Shown here one piece after another: positions 21,400 through 31,978 of a stretch of DNA of 64,000 bases (position 1 is its first letter; every line of letters begins with the position of its first letter). This stretch comes from Gerris lacustris (taxonomy: Eukaryota > Arthropoda > Insecta > Hemiptera > Gerridae). Under the pieces are notes generated by a model. It was not told the origin of the DNA. It did no database searches and saw only the letters and a program-made list of their open reading frames with translations. A program made the position numbers and the translations under genes. The stretch spans positions 18,149,430 through 18,213,429 of the forward strand of contig OX578276.1 of assembly GCA_951217055.1 (NCBI GenBank), given 5' to 3'.

Positions 21400-21810
21400 T
21401 TTGGAGTGGGGAGGGGCCATATTTTGGATGTAAAAAAATTCTCGATTTCGCCTAAGAGTTTTTTTCTGAATATCTACGTCGAATTTCATCGGAATTGGTT
21501 CATAAGCGAGGGATATACTACTACTAAATGGGTTTATGACATCACGAATTTATGATTTTCCGGGTGGGACTACTTCATGTAAAGACTGATTTTTGTACCA
21601 AGTTTCATTTCCTGTGGGGGTACATAAAACCTGTGGGGGTTACGCGTGACACAGACAGATAGACTCAGGTACAGGCATCCTAAAACTTACTCAGATGATC
21701 TTAAAAACACCCAATGCCGATAATACATCAATTGGTTTCGGATATTTTAGGTGAAAACAATACTTTTTCTATGTACCTTCGGAAAAGGTAAGGAAAAATA
21801 AAAACAATCG
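21400..21810 (+). repeat. Dispersed repeat R3, 3' half
   Basis: The order is 'ctcgatttcgcctaagagtt', 'gaatttcatcggaattggtt', 'aaagactgatttttgtacca', 'agtttcatttcctgt', 'cttaaaaacaccca', 'gtgaaaacaatactttttct', 'accttcggaaaaggtaagga'. It corresponds to R3 at 36610-39925 with an uninterrupted middle, which confirms that the hAT-like element there is an insertion. Confidence 0.75.
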
Positions 21811-22875
21811 ATGTAATGTATTTTGACAGGTTACAATCAGGCCATTGTTGTCCCATTTTAATTTCAACCTTCGTTGCCTATTTGTTTCCGCATCCGCACA
21901 AACACCCATGTCTTTAAAATTATTCTTCTGATTTCAAAATATTCAGATAGATTATCTAGAGTAGAGAGTAGCCCACAGATGGCCCCATAATTTTAACCGT
22001 CTGCACATTTAATATTGAATAAAAATAAATTTGGCCCCAATGGGAATCGAAACTCTTTTAATTCTCATATCACTACTCTGTGGAAGCTGCACACTTATTG
22101 GGTGACTATTTTTATTTCATTTTGTTAATTATATTTTTATTGTGAATGGAGAAGGACGGGGGGGGGGAGTTGATTTGCGTCTGAATAGTTACTGCTAACT
22201 GCGCAGAGTTCTGAATTATTTGACCTTTTTAGAAATAAGGTGTGTTGTTGCAGTCTAGAGGAATTGGACCAACATGGGTTTGACATATTTAGAGTAAGTT
22301 CGCTGTTAACTTGGAGTATAGACTGAGATAAGAGAACGAGGCCATTTTGATTTTAAATATTCTTGATAACATTTCCTTCAATAATCACATTTTGTTACAT
22401 TAAATTGAACTTAGTTATCTTGGATTTTGTATTCGTGCGGTTTTTCATTCCATTTATAATTATTTATATTTGATTCTTGTAATAAAAATAATCATCATAG
22501 GAGCTATATCTGTTACACGTTATGGCTATACATTTGCCCTCTTGTTCTGGTAAATAAGAAATTAATTTGCTATTAACAGAGACGTGTGTATCGCTTCGGA
22601 TAAAGACAAATTGTCATCATTTTCCGGTGTAGCTTTATTTTCTTTTTTTTTTTTTTCTTTTGGGTTTTAGTCCCGATCAACTGCCAGGGTTATTACAGGA
22701 CGGGGGTTATCCGGCCACTTTACTCATCTAATCGATGAGATCATCAGTGTGAAACATGTCTTACCCTGTAATGTAGCTTTATTGTTAGACCTTTGGATGT
22801 GAAATATAAAGTTCAGGGTTTCAGTCCCAGAGGATTGTACATTTACCTCTCAAACGTGCCCTCTCTTAAATTTTA
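21811..22875. repeat. Intergenic with two SINE-like modules
   Basis: 22033-22106 (minus) has a complete tRNA-like arrangement: start 'gtcacccaataagtgtgcag', a B box in 'gagtttcgattcccattggg', and an acceptor-like end. 22640-22765 is a SINE-like block related to 10776-10950 with an adjacent poly(T), so its tail is on the plus-strand left. The other sequence is AT-rich with no call. Confidence 0.55.
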
Positions 22876-23460
22876 GTTTTTGAAGTGAAACTTCTTTGGC
22901 GGCGGTAGAGTGAATTTTTTCAAATAGGGACCATCGTGTAACGAAGTTTGCGATTCGAGACTCGTCCAGGATTCCAACATTTTTACAGATTAATTGTAAT
23001 GAAATTTGTGTGAGGGAAGTAATGAAACGGAATTTGTGTTTCGAGACTAGTCCTGGTGAAAGATTTATCTGTAAAAAATCTTCCACTCAGGTGAGATGCG
23101 AACCACTGACTTCCAGATCATGAAGCAAACATGCTATCCCTTGCCCCAATTACATTGCCAATTAAAAGGAACACAAAATTGGTATATAAGCGTAATATTT
23201 AATATTAGATGGATTATATGTAATTAGACTATTTATTATAATTAGATTATTTTTTGGGTTCATGGCAACGGGCTTAATTGTATACTTACAAGAAAAAAGT
23301 AAAAACTAATTAAATTAATTTAAATAAGTTATTTATATCTATTTAAAGACCACAAATCAAAACAAATATTTATTTTTATTGGAATAAATGTGGTTGCCTT
23401 ATCGTAGTTTTTGTTGGATTAAATGTGGTTGCCTTACCGTAGCAATAACAACTTATTTCG
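22876..23460 (+). repeat. Repeat R5, interrupted copy
   Basis: The head part 22876-23001 ('aagtgaaacttctttggcgg', 'gcgattcgagactcgtccag') and the body part 23325-23460 ('taaagaccacaaatcaaaac', 'aataaatgtggttgccttat') are contiguous in R5 copies 1 and 2. They are separated here by ~320 bp of other sequence that includes a tRNA-like module at 23081-23148 (minus; B box in 'gtggttcgcatctcacc'). The body also has an internal duplication of 'aaatgtggttgcctta'. Confidence 0.7.
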
Positions 23461-23474
23461 AGGTGCGTCGGCGT

Positions 23475-23596
23475 CAGTTCTTAACCGGGGGGCCGCGGCC
23501 CCCCAGGGGGCCTCGAAAGGTATTTAGGGTACTATCTGTATATTATATTTGGAGATTTTAAGGGGGCCGTGGTCACCAAAAGGTTAAGAACCACTA
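23475..23596. mobile_element. Short hAT-type MITE
   Basis: The ends are 'cagttcttaacc' and 'ggttaagaaccactag'. This is the widespread CAGTGGTTCTTAACC-type terminus of hAT-group MITEs, with the left end lacking TGG. The interior is unusually GC-rich next to the left end ('ggccgcggcccccc') and 'gggggccgtggtcacc' near the right. No target duplication is certain. Confidence 0.6.
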
Positions 23597-23649
23597 GTAT
23601 AAATGACAAATGACAATATATACACAGATATAAACATTGCTATAATTAT

Positions 23650-23850
23650 TTTTTCATATAGTGACATCGTGTAACGAAGTTTTATTTTTATTGGAATAAA
23701 TGTGGTTGCCTTAGCGTAGCAATATTTTTTTTCAATTAAATTTCCCATAACCATTTCTTAATCCTGAAATAATAAATTTGTCAAAAAATGAAAGAGAGCA
23801 ATGCATTCTAGAACTTAAGTTTCACTTCTAATGCGTGAGAGCCTCACACA
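23650..23850 (+). repeat. Repeat R5, internally deleted copy
   Basis: This copy runs from 'tcatatagtgacatcgtgta' straight into 'ttatttttattggaataaat', skipping ~90 bp present in copies 1 and 2, then to the R5 end 'aagtttcacttctaatgcgt' and 'gagagcctcacac'. Confidence 0.75.
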
Positions 23851-24339
23851 TATATTTTTTTTTTTTTTATATATGAATATATATATATAGCTAAGTTAGT
23901 TGCGAACTGATTTGTTATTGCCTGAATAATATAGGTTCCATTGCTATTTTATAGCATTCTATTATTATTATATTGCATCTGAGGTTGTAGGTTGAATCCA
24001 TTCCATTGAAGTCTTGATTCCAGTCGTTGATTCCATTCAACCCCATAGTCGAAACCATTTAGGTGGGTTCACAGCTAGCGGATCTCCGTGCGAAAGGGGC
24101 TTTTAGGTAATATATTCATAAAGCCGTGGAGACGCCGTCGCTAGTTTAGTACAGAATTCACTCTTACTAAGTTAACACGCGTACTGAAGATGATATAATA
24201 AGTCGAAACGTGTGGTGACAATATTGTTGTGTTACTTTCTAGTCATAATGAAGTGGTACCACAAAACCTCAGCCAAAACAACCAAATATTTGTCTAACAA
24301 AAATTTCGAATTAAGTCGCCTCCTTAGATAAAGATAACA
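23851..24339. repeat. Intergenic with repeat fragments
   Basis: 24060-24095 ('gtgggttcacagctagcgga') resembles 30505-30540. 24195-24300 is the partner of the repeat at 14280-14410. The remainder has no call. Confidence 0.5.
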
Positions 24340-25250
24340 AAATAATACGTGTGGTGTCGCGGGACGGTAGGAACGAAGTTCCTTACATTTTTCATTAAAT
24401 ATAAATTATAAAATCACACTGCTAAGTACGTATACATTGCTAACTACTTATACATGGCGGAGTTAGAAAAGAAACAACATTTAAAGTAACTAACTGTTTG
24501 TACCTAGCGGAGTTAAGGCAAAATTAACAGAATCGCATTATTTGTATCAGTAAAGCAAGCGTCTTACAATGCATACATATTGAATATTGAGAAAAAAGTT
24601 AATCATGTATAGTTAAAGAGTATGTTTGTAGTTGGTAGGAAATAGGACTGTTTTCTACCTACCCGGCCTACTAATTTAAAATATTATAAAATATATCACT
24701 TCCCTACTCAAAATCGTCTGCTTGTATCAGGTTGAAATTTTACATGCCTGTTTCAATTGTACTTTAGACAATGTATAAGAAGTTTTATATCGTTTATATC
24801 GTTACGTTAGAACGTAAGATATCGGTAAAAACCTTGTTTTCTTTATTTTAAACGTTTAGGTCCGCTTTAATAAATTTAGCGATCTTTATCACTTCATAGC
24901 AGTGTCGGTGTTCGTTTTACTAAAAAAAAAAATATTTATAAAAGTTGTTTGTCTCATTAAATAGATGAAGTTAGAATTTTTTCCTGTCCTAATATTACAA
25001 TTTTCAATTTGAAGCTTACGTTTACGCGAGCGTTGCGCGTGAACGCTTGGGTGGATAACGTTGTCCAACGAACTCCTTACCAATCCTAGGCATTGGTAAA
25101 ATGAACATGTGTACCAAATTTTAACTAACTCGGTCATCTATTACTCAAGTTATCGTCATCGGTAGATTTCGTGGGTTTTGAGACGGTGATTTTGTGACAG
25201 TCGTTTTTTTCGGATTCACTCCCGGGCTCCAGAATGTGCCGTAAGGAACT
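24340..25250 (-). repeat. Dispersed repeat R4, uninterrupted copy
   Basis: This is a minus-oriented copy of the repeat that at 53435-55848 hosts the DD41D element. The ends carry 'ggaacgaagttcctta' (24371) and 'ccgtaaggaactt' (25221-25251), with 'cactcccgggctccagaatg' inside the right end. The junction at 24565-24590 is the empty site corresponding to the DD41D insertion. About 240 bp of interior (24780-25090) is missing from the other copy. Confidence 0.8.
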
Positions 25251-25907
25251 TAATTACAATTAAAATTAAATCACTGACACTGAACGTACAGTTGGAATCA
25301 GAATCTCAATCAAATTTGAAATGTTTTCCCTGGATCACCCTGTAAAGTTAATAAGTTGTCTAAGGATGTTTGGGCATCTTTCCAATTTATAAGTGAAATC
25401 ACTTATTAAATTACACTAAAAACATGTTGAGCATATTATTTATCGATATTATTAGCTCTATACTAGGTCAGTGTCCAGAGATGTTGCCAAATTTCAACGT
25501 CGTCCTTGACTATTTATCGTTGTTTTGTGATAAAATAAATTTATATTCCATTAAATTGCCCGTTTTTTCAAACATGTATACCCTGTCTTTTCGCAGCCTC
25601 ACGAATTAAATTCTTCACTATTTCATGTTTGATTTATTATGATCTTGATATTTCTACATTTGTACATTTGGGACGACCTAAATATTCGTTGTCTTTATTA
25701 TTTTATAATGGTTACTATGATTTTTATCGCTGTGTTTATTACAGATATATATGTATACATTTATTTGATTTATAAATCTATAATTAGATTTTAATATTAA
25801 TGTTTCTTCTAACATTTTATTTTTATTTTTTATGCGTTTATATTTTACAAAATGTAGGTGTTTATTTTTCAAAATGTAGAGAGAGATAAAACTCTCTCTA
25901 TCTCTCT

Positions 25908-25910
<3 letters not shown>
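25251..25910. other. Intergenic, nothing identified
   Basis: This is AT-rich. A short run 'ctggatcaccctgta' at 25331-25345 resembles a Tc1/mariner-type terminus but has no partner nearby. Confidence 0.55.

Positions 25911-25992
<82 letters not shown>
25911..25992. repeat. (TA)n microsatellite
   Basis: About 41 TA dinucleotides follow a CT/GA-rich tract (25879-25910) that is itself an inverted pair. The poly-Tyr/Ile open frame across it is an artefact of the repeat. Confidence 0.97.
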
Positions 25993-25996
<4 letters not shown>

Positions 25997-26099
25997 GGTG
26001 ATTGGCGATACGTGTACAAAAATAAATAGGGTGATCCTAAACGTCATTGGCTACAAAAAACGTCATATAAACCATGGGTCTATTCTCAACCGTTTTCCC

Positions 26100-26885
26100 A
26101 CAAGGTCAAAATTTACGATATTTTTAAAATCGCATACCTTTGGTCATAAAATCAGTTATTGCTCCAAAAGTATGAAAGCTAAAACAATATTTTTTGGTTT
26201 CGTTGTAAAGCTGACAAAATTTCTTACAAGAAAAGTGTAATTTTAATTTTCTTTTTAAACTGGACCAAATTTCGACTATTCAAGAAAAAATATTCTTTAT
26301 AATTTCTTTTAGGTACTATTCCAAATTTATTTTTCTCATACAAATGTCGAAAATCAAATTTCAAAAAATCCCCCCCCGCCATTTATAAAAACTCCAATTT
26401 GCCTTGTCTAATATAATATAGGAGGGGACGATTTTTTTAAATTTAATTTATTTAGGTCTCGTTGAGTGAATTTAAGGTTGTGGTATTGCTTTTTTGATAA
26501 AGACAATACATGAAAATATTTATAGGGGAAATCTTGTTTATCATTTAAATATTATTTGTTTCTTTAATAGAAAAATTATCATTTTCAAACATGCATTTTT
26601 TCTATTAATTGATTTTCCCTTAATAGCTTTCATCTTGTTTTTATAACAAAAAAACAAAAACAATACAACTTTTAATGCACACAATGAGGTTTTTGCGTCG
26701 ACCCCTCATTTATTAAAATCAAACAAATTTTATTGTTTATAAAGGGGGGGGGGAGTTGAAATTCGATTTTCGACATTTTTATGCGAAAAATAAATTTGGA
26801 ATAGTATCTAAACAAATTATAAAGACTACTTTTTTTTGAATAGTCGAAATCTGGTCTAGTTTCCTCTTATGCGATTTTATAAACT
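26100..26885. mobile_element. Inverted-repeat element, ~130-bp arms
   Basis: The arms are about 26256-26390 and 26744-26862, with matched 'tttcgactattc', 'actattccaaatttattttt' and 'atgtcgaaaatc' segments each bordered by a C or G homopolymer. A further outer match, 'aaaatcgcata' at 26128 and 'tatgcgatttt' at 26868, suggests the element is larger or internally deleted. No coding content was seen. Confidence 0.65.
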
Positions 26886-27135
26886 TGTTTTTTTTTATAC
26901 AGGGTAGATTTAGTAATACCTTCTATAAATCTTTATAAGCACAAGCTGGAGATTTTAAAAATTGAAATTTTTGGAATTAACACGTATAGGCAACTCCATT
27001 CGTAGACAAACTGTATATACGCAGTTTATATGAATAAAAATTATTCTGATGACGCAAAACAATTTCAGTCTGAGATTTTTATGGATTAACGCGAATTAAA
27101 TTGTTTTAAAGCCCCCCAAGTTTAAGGTTTTTTTT

Positions 27136-27665
27136 ATTTTAGCAGAAATTGATTTTTTTTGGAGAGATTGGATGCGATAGAAATTGGAAGGCTTTTTTTT
27201 TTTTTATTCCGGGGGGCTTTTACGCCCGAAGACATAGGCCACTTAGGTGGGCCCATTGAACAAACCCGGGTTAGAAACCTAACTTCTTCACATTAGAGTG
27301 AAGTGTCTGGTCGTTAACCATGACTCTCTTTCGATATGAATCGAACTGAGAGTGTATTTCATGGTTTCCCGGCCGAAACCTGGTGGCACTACTCATTCGA
27401 GCAGCTACCCATTTATTTAAACAATGCTGGTTGAACATTGAGCGGGGGGCCTGGTCCGGTAACCATCTGACCCGGCTCGATGCTGCTTAACTTGCCTTAT
27501 CGCAAGGCAAGCGCTCTAGCCTCCGAGCCACCCAGGCCCCTTATTTGGAAGGCTTAGTGCCACACTTGAGTTCTATGCCATATGTCCATGTGAACTTAAT
27601 TATTGTGTTATATATATGTACTTTGTTCTGCATGTTGAGTTTAGATGTGTTGTGTAAGAGTTTGT
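27136..27665 (-). pseudogene. Jockey-type LINE fragment split by a SINE
   Basis: On the minus strand, 27541-27660 encodes SKLNMQNKVHIYNTIIKFTW then TYGIEL..GTKPS, and 27136-27194 continues N-YRIQSLQKKS. Joined across the SINE this gives the KPSN..RIQSLQ motif also seen in the second fragment at 30779. This is the C-terminal region downstream of the reverse transcriptase domain of Jockey-clade ORF2. It is dead and truncated at both ends. Confidence 0.75.
27195..27544 (-). mobile_element. SINE-B: composite tRNA and 5S-like SINE
   Basis: The flanking duplication is TTGGAAGGCTT at 27184-27194 and 27545-27555. Read on the minus strand, the head 'ggtggctcggaggctagagc' then 'cttgcct-tgcgata-aggcaag' is a tRNA-like D arm and anticodon stem-loop. 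It is followed by 'ttaagcagcatcgagcc' and 'gggtcagatggttaccgg', which resembles the 5S rRNA box-C region with ~7 nt missing. The body ends in AATAAAAAAA. A tRNA-plus-5S head is known for some SINE families; here it is inferred by eye. Confidence 0.75.
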
Positions 27666-29390
27666 GTGGTAGTTTATAGCGTGTTTGTGTGGTGTATGTA
27701 TATTTCGAGAAGAAAATCGAGAAAAGAATATATTTAGCCATAACTTTAGGGCGTCACCCCCTATAACTTGTAACGATAATATCGTGTTTATCGAGTTTAA
27801 AAATGGGCTTGATTAACCTAAATTGTCCATTATCATTAATTTCTGTTAGTACCAATCTAACAATTATATCGCTCCGCCAGGAAGAAAATTAGTGTAAGAT
27901 TTCCCCTTTGAATGCCAAGCAGACACCCTATTTTGACATTTTTATGTCTTGACTGTGGCACATTAACATCGAAAAGCGTTACGTTACACGAGTGGGGAAG
28001 ATAGAGGATCAAGGTGTTAGGAAGGTATAGGAGGTGTTCAATCGAGTCTGTCCGCTCTTGGTAGGGATAGTGTCTCCCACTACCGCGCTTGGTGCCGCTG
28101 TCGCTAGGGCCTCCCCTCCCCAAGCGATTCTAAAACGCTGTACACTGTACTAGGAGAATAGAAAAAGGTAGGAGCTAACTGCACTCGTTTACATCGCCGC
28201 TTAAAGGTCGGCTGACTTATGATTATGAATGATTAGTTCGTTCAAGGATACCCTCACCTCCATACCTATCACACTCCGTCCCAAGATGTGTAGAATATAC
28301 TGTATATAGATATAGAATATATATAGAATATAGACTCCGTCCATCATTCCGTCTGGCCCTTAGCCCTTTAATACTCTTGATAATACTCTACTACTACCCC
28401 CCCGCCCCCCTCAACTACAACTTCTGCTCGACTGCTTTGATTTGCATCGGACAAACGGCATAAGTCTTAGAATATTATTCCTAATAAACTAATTAATTTT
28501 TTAAATTTAATTTTTTGCTTTATTATATTTTATTTTTGTTGTTAGGTACTATATTATTTTGCATTTATTACAAAATAATATGGGTGACGAAGCTAAAAGA
28601 TTACTTCTTAATAAACTGGAAAAGAAGAAAAGTATTTTCTTTCATCGTGCACAACATATGTTGGATTAAATTCCTAATTTACAAACGCAAGAATCTGCAC
28701 GGTCGATTTTTTTTACATTTTCATACTTAGGCACATAAACTAGATAAGCTTTACCAAAAAACGCCACCAAAAAGCGATGCACAAGCATTACCAAAAAACG
28801 ATACCAAAAAGTGTTACATAAAAATGTCTCACTGTCTTGCAGGCTCGTATGCAAGCAATTATTATTCATGGAAAATTTTGTATAATAAATTAATTATTAG
28901 CTATTTCTGGATTCATTATACGAAAAAAATCATTGCAAAAATTCTGTACACATTTGTAGAGCCTTAACTACTTATCGGGGTTAAATCAAATTTGTAATCT
29001 CTATTATAAATACATATACGTATATAATGGGGACTATCACTATATTAATATAAACTTTAGAAAGTTCGACTAAGATGTCTCTAAGAGGTTGTTTAAAATA
29101 GTCTTATGAAATTATTTAAAAAAAAAAAAAACAATGTGTTTCTTCACTAATTCTAAAATATTTGGAGTGTGTTGGCCGAATATACTGTCGAGGTACGCCG
29201 ACGCCTTGCATTCTTTTGCAGTGTCTCCGTCCTCTTCATTGGTATATATTTATCTTTAGCTTAGTTATTAGATAGCAACATATTAATATAATATATCTAT
29301 TCTTATACAAATGTATCATAGGTTTTTTATTTATACCTTTTAGTTGAAGTGATCCTGTGAAATGTTTAAAATAACAAAACTAAAAAATCT
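27666..29390. other. Intergenic, nothing firmly identified
   Basis: 27857-28140 is somewhat less AT-rich with a minus-strand open frame (ERTDSIEHLLYLPN region) of LINE-like feel but no recognisable motif. 28275-28335 has a short 'atatagaata' tandem. The rest is AT-rich. Confidence 0.5.
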
Positions 29391-29394
29391 GCGG

Positions 29395-29940
29395 CAATGT
29401 TTTGACAGAAAGATTCTTTCTCAGAATCAGTGTATTTTCACTTAATTCTAACGCATGGTATAATATTAAAATGTTTAACTTTTGCTTTCAAGCTTACCAA
29501 AGATAACAGAAACTACGTGCTCGTTCTAAAGAGCGAAATTTTATTATGTCTCCTATTTCAAAAATTTCAAGAAAAACAACCCGTTGCAGACTTCATCTCA
29601 GCCTGTCCGTCGCTCAATTTTTGCGAACCAACATATCTAAAAGACTACTCGTCCGATTTTAATGAAATTTGGATGGTAGGTCATAATTAGCCAATTGTTG
29701 GTCCAACATAAGTGTCGACCTTCTGCGCCCATTTTTTTTACTTCCACATGGGTACAATCACATATATTTTCAAAAGTACTCATCTGATTTTTTTATGCAA
29801 TTTGGATTGTTGTCAAAAGTAGCCCGCAGATATCCCTAGATTAATTTAAAGCTATTCATTTGTCCTCTTTAAATATTGCCAAATTGATACTTTCATTCAT
29901 GTAAAAAATCAAAACAATGGCCATTCCTCGCTTAGTTGAC
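29395..29940 (+). repeat. Dispersed repeat R1
   Basis: This copy is near complete: 'cacttaattctaacgcat', 'gcgaaccaacatatctaaaa', 'tttaatgaaatttggatggt', 'cataattagccaattgttgg', 'caacataagtgtcgaccttc', 'gtagcccgcagatatcccta'. It lacks the gaggaagctatg terminus because the fold-back at 29970 follows. The frame at 29430-29690 is fortuitous. Confidence 0.8.
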
Positions 29941-29969
29941 GCATGGCTTTATCATTCAAACGAGCTTAA

Positions 29970-30365
29970 TAGTCCAGGAGATAGCGTGCAAAAAAGTGTC
30001 TAACATCATGCTAAAATTTTGTATACTAAAGGGAATCTTTTAGCGACTTTTAAGAAAATGTGGCCGGCTAGATTCGTCTGCGGGACATAGCTTGGCAATA
30101 GAGTGGAGAGCGGCCATGTCTCACCAATTATGGTGGACAATGAATGTGATTTTCATGATCCCGAGTACAGAATTAGTTAGTAGACCGAAAATCAAGTTGA
30201 TGTTAGTTTGTCCCTTGACAGGTGACCACGTTGTTTTTTAGTAATATTCCCGCAAACGAATCTAGCCGACCACATATTCTTAAAATTCGCGAAAAGATTA
30301 ACTTGTATACAAAATTCTAGCTTGATGTTAGTCAGACACTTTTTTGCACCCTATCTCCTGGACTA
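29970..30365. mobile_element. Fold-back element with ~117-bp arms
   Basis: The arms are 29970-30087 and 30247-30365. The termini 'tagtccaggagatagcgtgc' and the complement are followed by matched 'aaaaaagtgtctaacatcat'-type, 'gtatac' and 'ccggctagattcgtctgcgg'-type segments. The loop is ~160 bp and noncoding. The flanking TA on both sides is compatible with a TA target. Solo copies of this terminus occur at 2-30 and 163-190. Confidence 0.8.
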
Positions 30366-30771
30366 TAATGCAATACATATTTAATATTAAACAAATTATA
30401 GTTAATCATAATGAGTTTACAGTTTAAAAGGATGATTAAAGTAGACGTCAGTGCCGTATGGTACTCTCACTTCACTTAAGAAGATTCTATATGAGGGTTC
30501 CTAAAGGTGGGTTCTCACTCACAGCTAACGGATTGACGCGCGTATCTCTATAGATAACAATATATTCATATTTTCTGGGATCTGGGACCGAGATTACATG
30601 AGAAAGTTATTCTGAGTTGTCTCGGACCGATTTTTTAGTAAGGGCAATTTTATTTTATGCACTTTACTGGGCTTGTATATGCGAGGGTTGTTAAAATAAA
30701 AATGTCTGCCAATATCAGTGTGATTCATAGCTTCCACCACTGGGCGAATGGTCAAATTAGCATTATAAAAG
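30366..30771. other. Intergenic
   Basis: 30505-30560 shares 'ggtgggttctcactcacagc'-like text with 24060. 30575-30625 matches the R3 start in minus orientation ('ggtccgagacaactcaga'). I call no gene. Confidence 0.5.
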
Positions 30772-30778
30772 TAAGATA

Positions 30779-31367
30779 CACTCGCTCAAAACTTCCTCTC
30801 CACCACAGATTACAAATATACAACACAATTCTAAAACCCTCCTGGGCCTATGGAATAGAACTCTGGGGCTCCACCAAATCATCGAACATCCGTCGCTTAC
30901 AATCTTTACAGTCAAAAATTCTCAGGAAACTTTCTCATCTACCATTCTACGTACCAAATATTGTAATTCATAAAGATCTTAATGTTCCTTTTATTAGAAA
31001 CCTATGGCCATAGAACGATATAAAAACTTTCACACCAAATTAGCCTTGCACCCAAATCCAAATGTCCAATCCCTTTCCTCACTTACTATCCCAACCGCTC
31101 CTCGCCGGAGACTAAAAAGAGAATGGCCTAGGGACCTTCTAAACATTGTAACCTAACATTTAAGTCTATATGTAAATATATATGTAATAATAAATAAAAA
31201 ATATACATGAATATAATAAAACATGTTACGGAGTGCCACCACTAGTGACCACCCGAATCAAGTCAATACCATAATGTTAATATAAATTGTAATTCATTAT
31301 CAAGACTTCTTGTTACATAATGTATGTAGTTGAAGTTATGACAATAAAGAAACTTAAAAAAAAAAAT
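30779..31367 (+). pseudogene. 5'-truncated Jockey-type LINE with poly(A) and TSD
   Basis: The plus-strand frame encodes RSKLPLHHRLQIYNTILKPS, then WAYGIELWGSTKSSNIRRLQ. After a frameshift near 31005 it reads ERYKNFHTKLALHPNPNVQS and RRLKREWPRDLLN, ending at TAA 31153-31155. This is the C-terminal domain after the reverse transcriptase in Jockey-clade ORF2. The 3' UTR has AATAAA at 31343-31348 and poly(A) at 31354-31366. The 7-bp duplication TAAGATA at 30772-30778 and 31368-31374 defines the insertion. Confidence 0.88.
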
Positions 31368-31374
31368 TAAGATA

Positions 31375-31914
31375 ACGTTACCATTGGTGATCATTCTGAA
31401 AAACGAGTTGTTTACTAATTGGCAGACGGTATTTTTCGTAGTAATGTTGAGCGTGATCCAAGGTTTAGCTGAAGAGAATCTAGCTAGTTGGTTTTCCCAG
31501 CATCAAATCTATCTCTTAGTGTTTATAAATACAACCTGGGTCCGGAGTGGAGATTGTGTATATACATATATATATATATACATATCTGGCCCAACAAGCT
31601 CAGAGAGGGTGTCTGTAGTGGAGGGGTGAACCCAGCTCCCGACCACACTAGTGTTACCTCAGTCTTAAAAATGATGCTAAAGTCTTCAGTTACTTGGAGG
31701 CAGCTCAACAGACTCCTCCTCAATTTAATCCCGACTTTTATCATTAATTAGTTAACGGAAACTCGTAATTAAAAACGCTTTAGTGATAACAATAAAATAA
31801 AAAAAATAGAAATAGGATTTGTTTAAACAAAGTTATCGCGAAGTTTTGTTTTTTTTTTTGGTGCTAAGAAAAGATTTTTTTTTTTAAACTCTGTGATATA
31901 CTAAATAAATCAAG
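31375..31914. other. Intergenic
   Basis: 31382-31402 ('tgatcattctgaaaaacgag') resembles one unit of the 57-bp array at 51894. (TA)n is at 31557-31580. 31585-31700 is a less AT-rich block that I do not recognise. Confidence 0.5.
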
Positions 31915-31978
31915 ATGAGCAGATTAAATATGGATTATGAGACCTTATTGGCTGAGCGACTCCTCGAAGAATACATGA
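31915..31978 (+). CDS. Candidate first coding exon of an unidentified gene
   Basis: ATG at 31915 (A at -3) opens a frame MSRLNMDYETLLAERLLEEY-M that runs to a donor-like A|GTAATT at 31979, giving 21 codons plus 1 nt. It is an acidic, helix-forming, non-repetitive peptide lying outside any repeat I could define, with an AG directly before the ATG and a pyrimidine tract at 31848-31890. I cannot name the protein. No downstream exon was identified in the 32 kb to the right, so any following intron would be long. It may also be chance. Confidence 0.35.

Noticed and set aside
25678..26019. Open frame rich in Tyr-Ile
   Set aside because: It is created by (TA)n.
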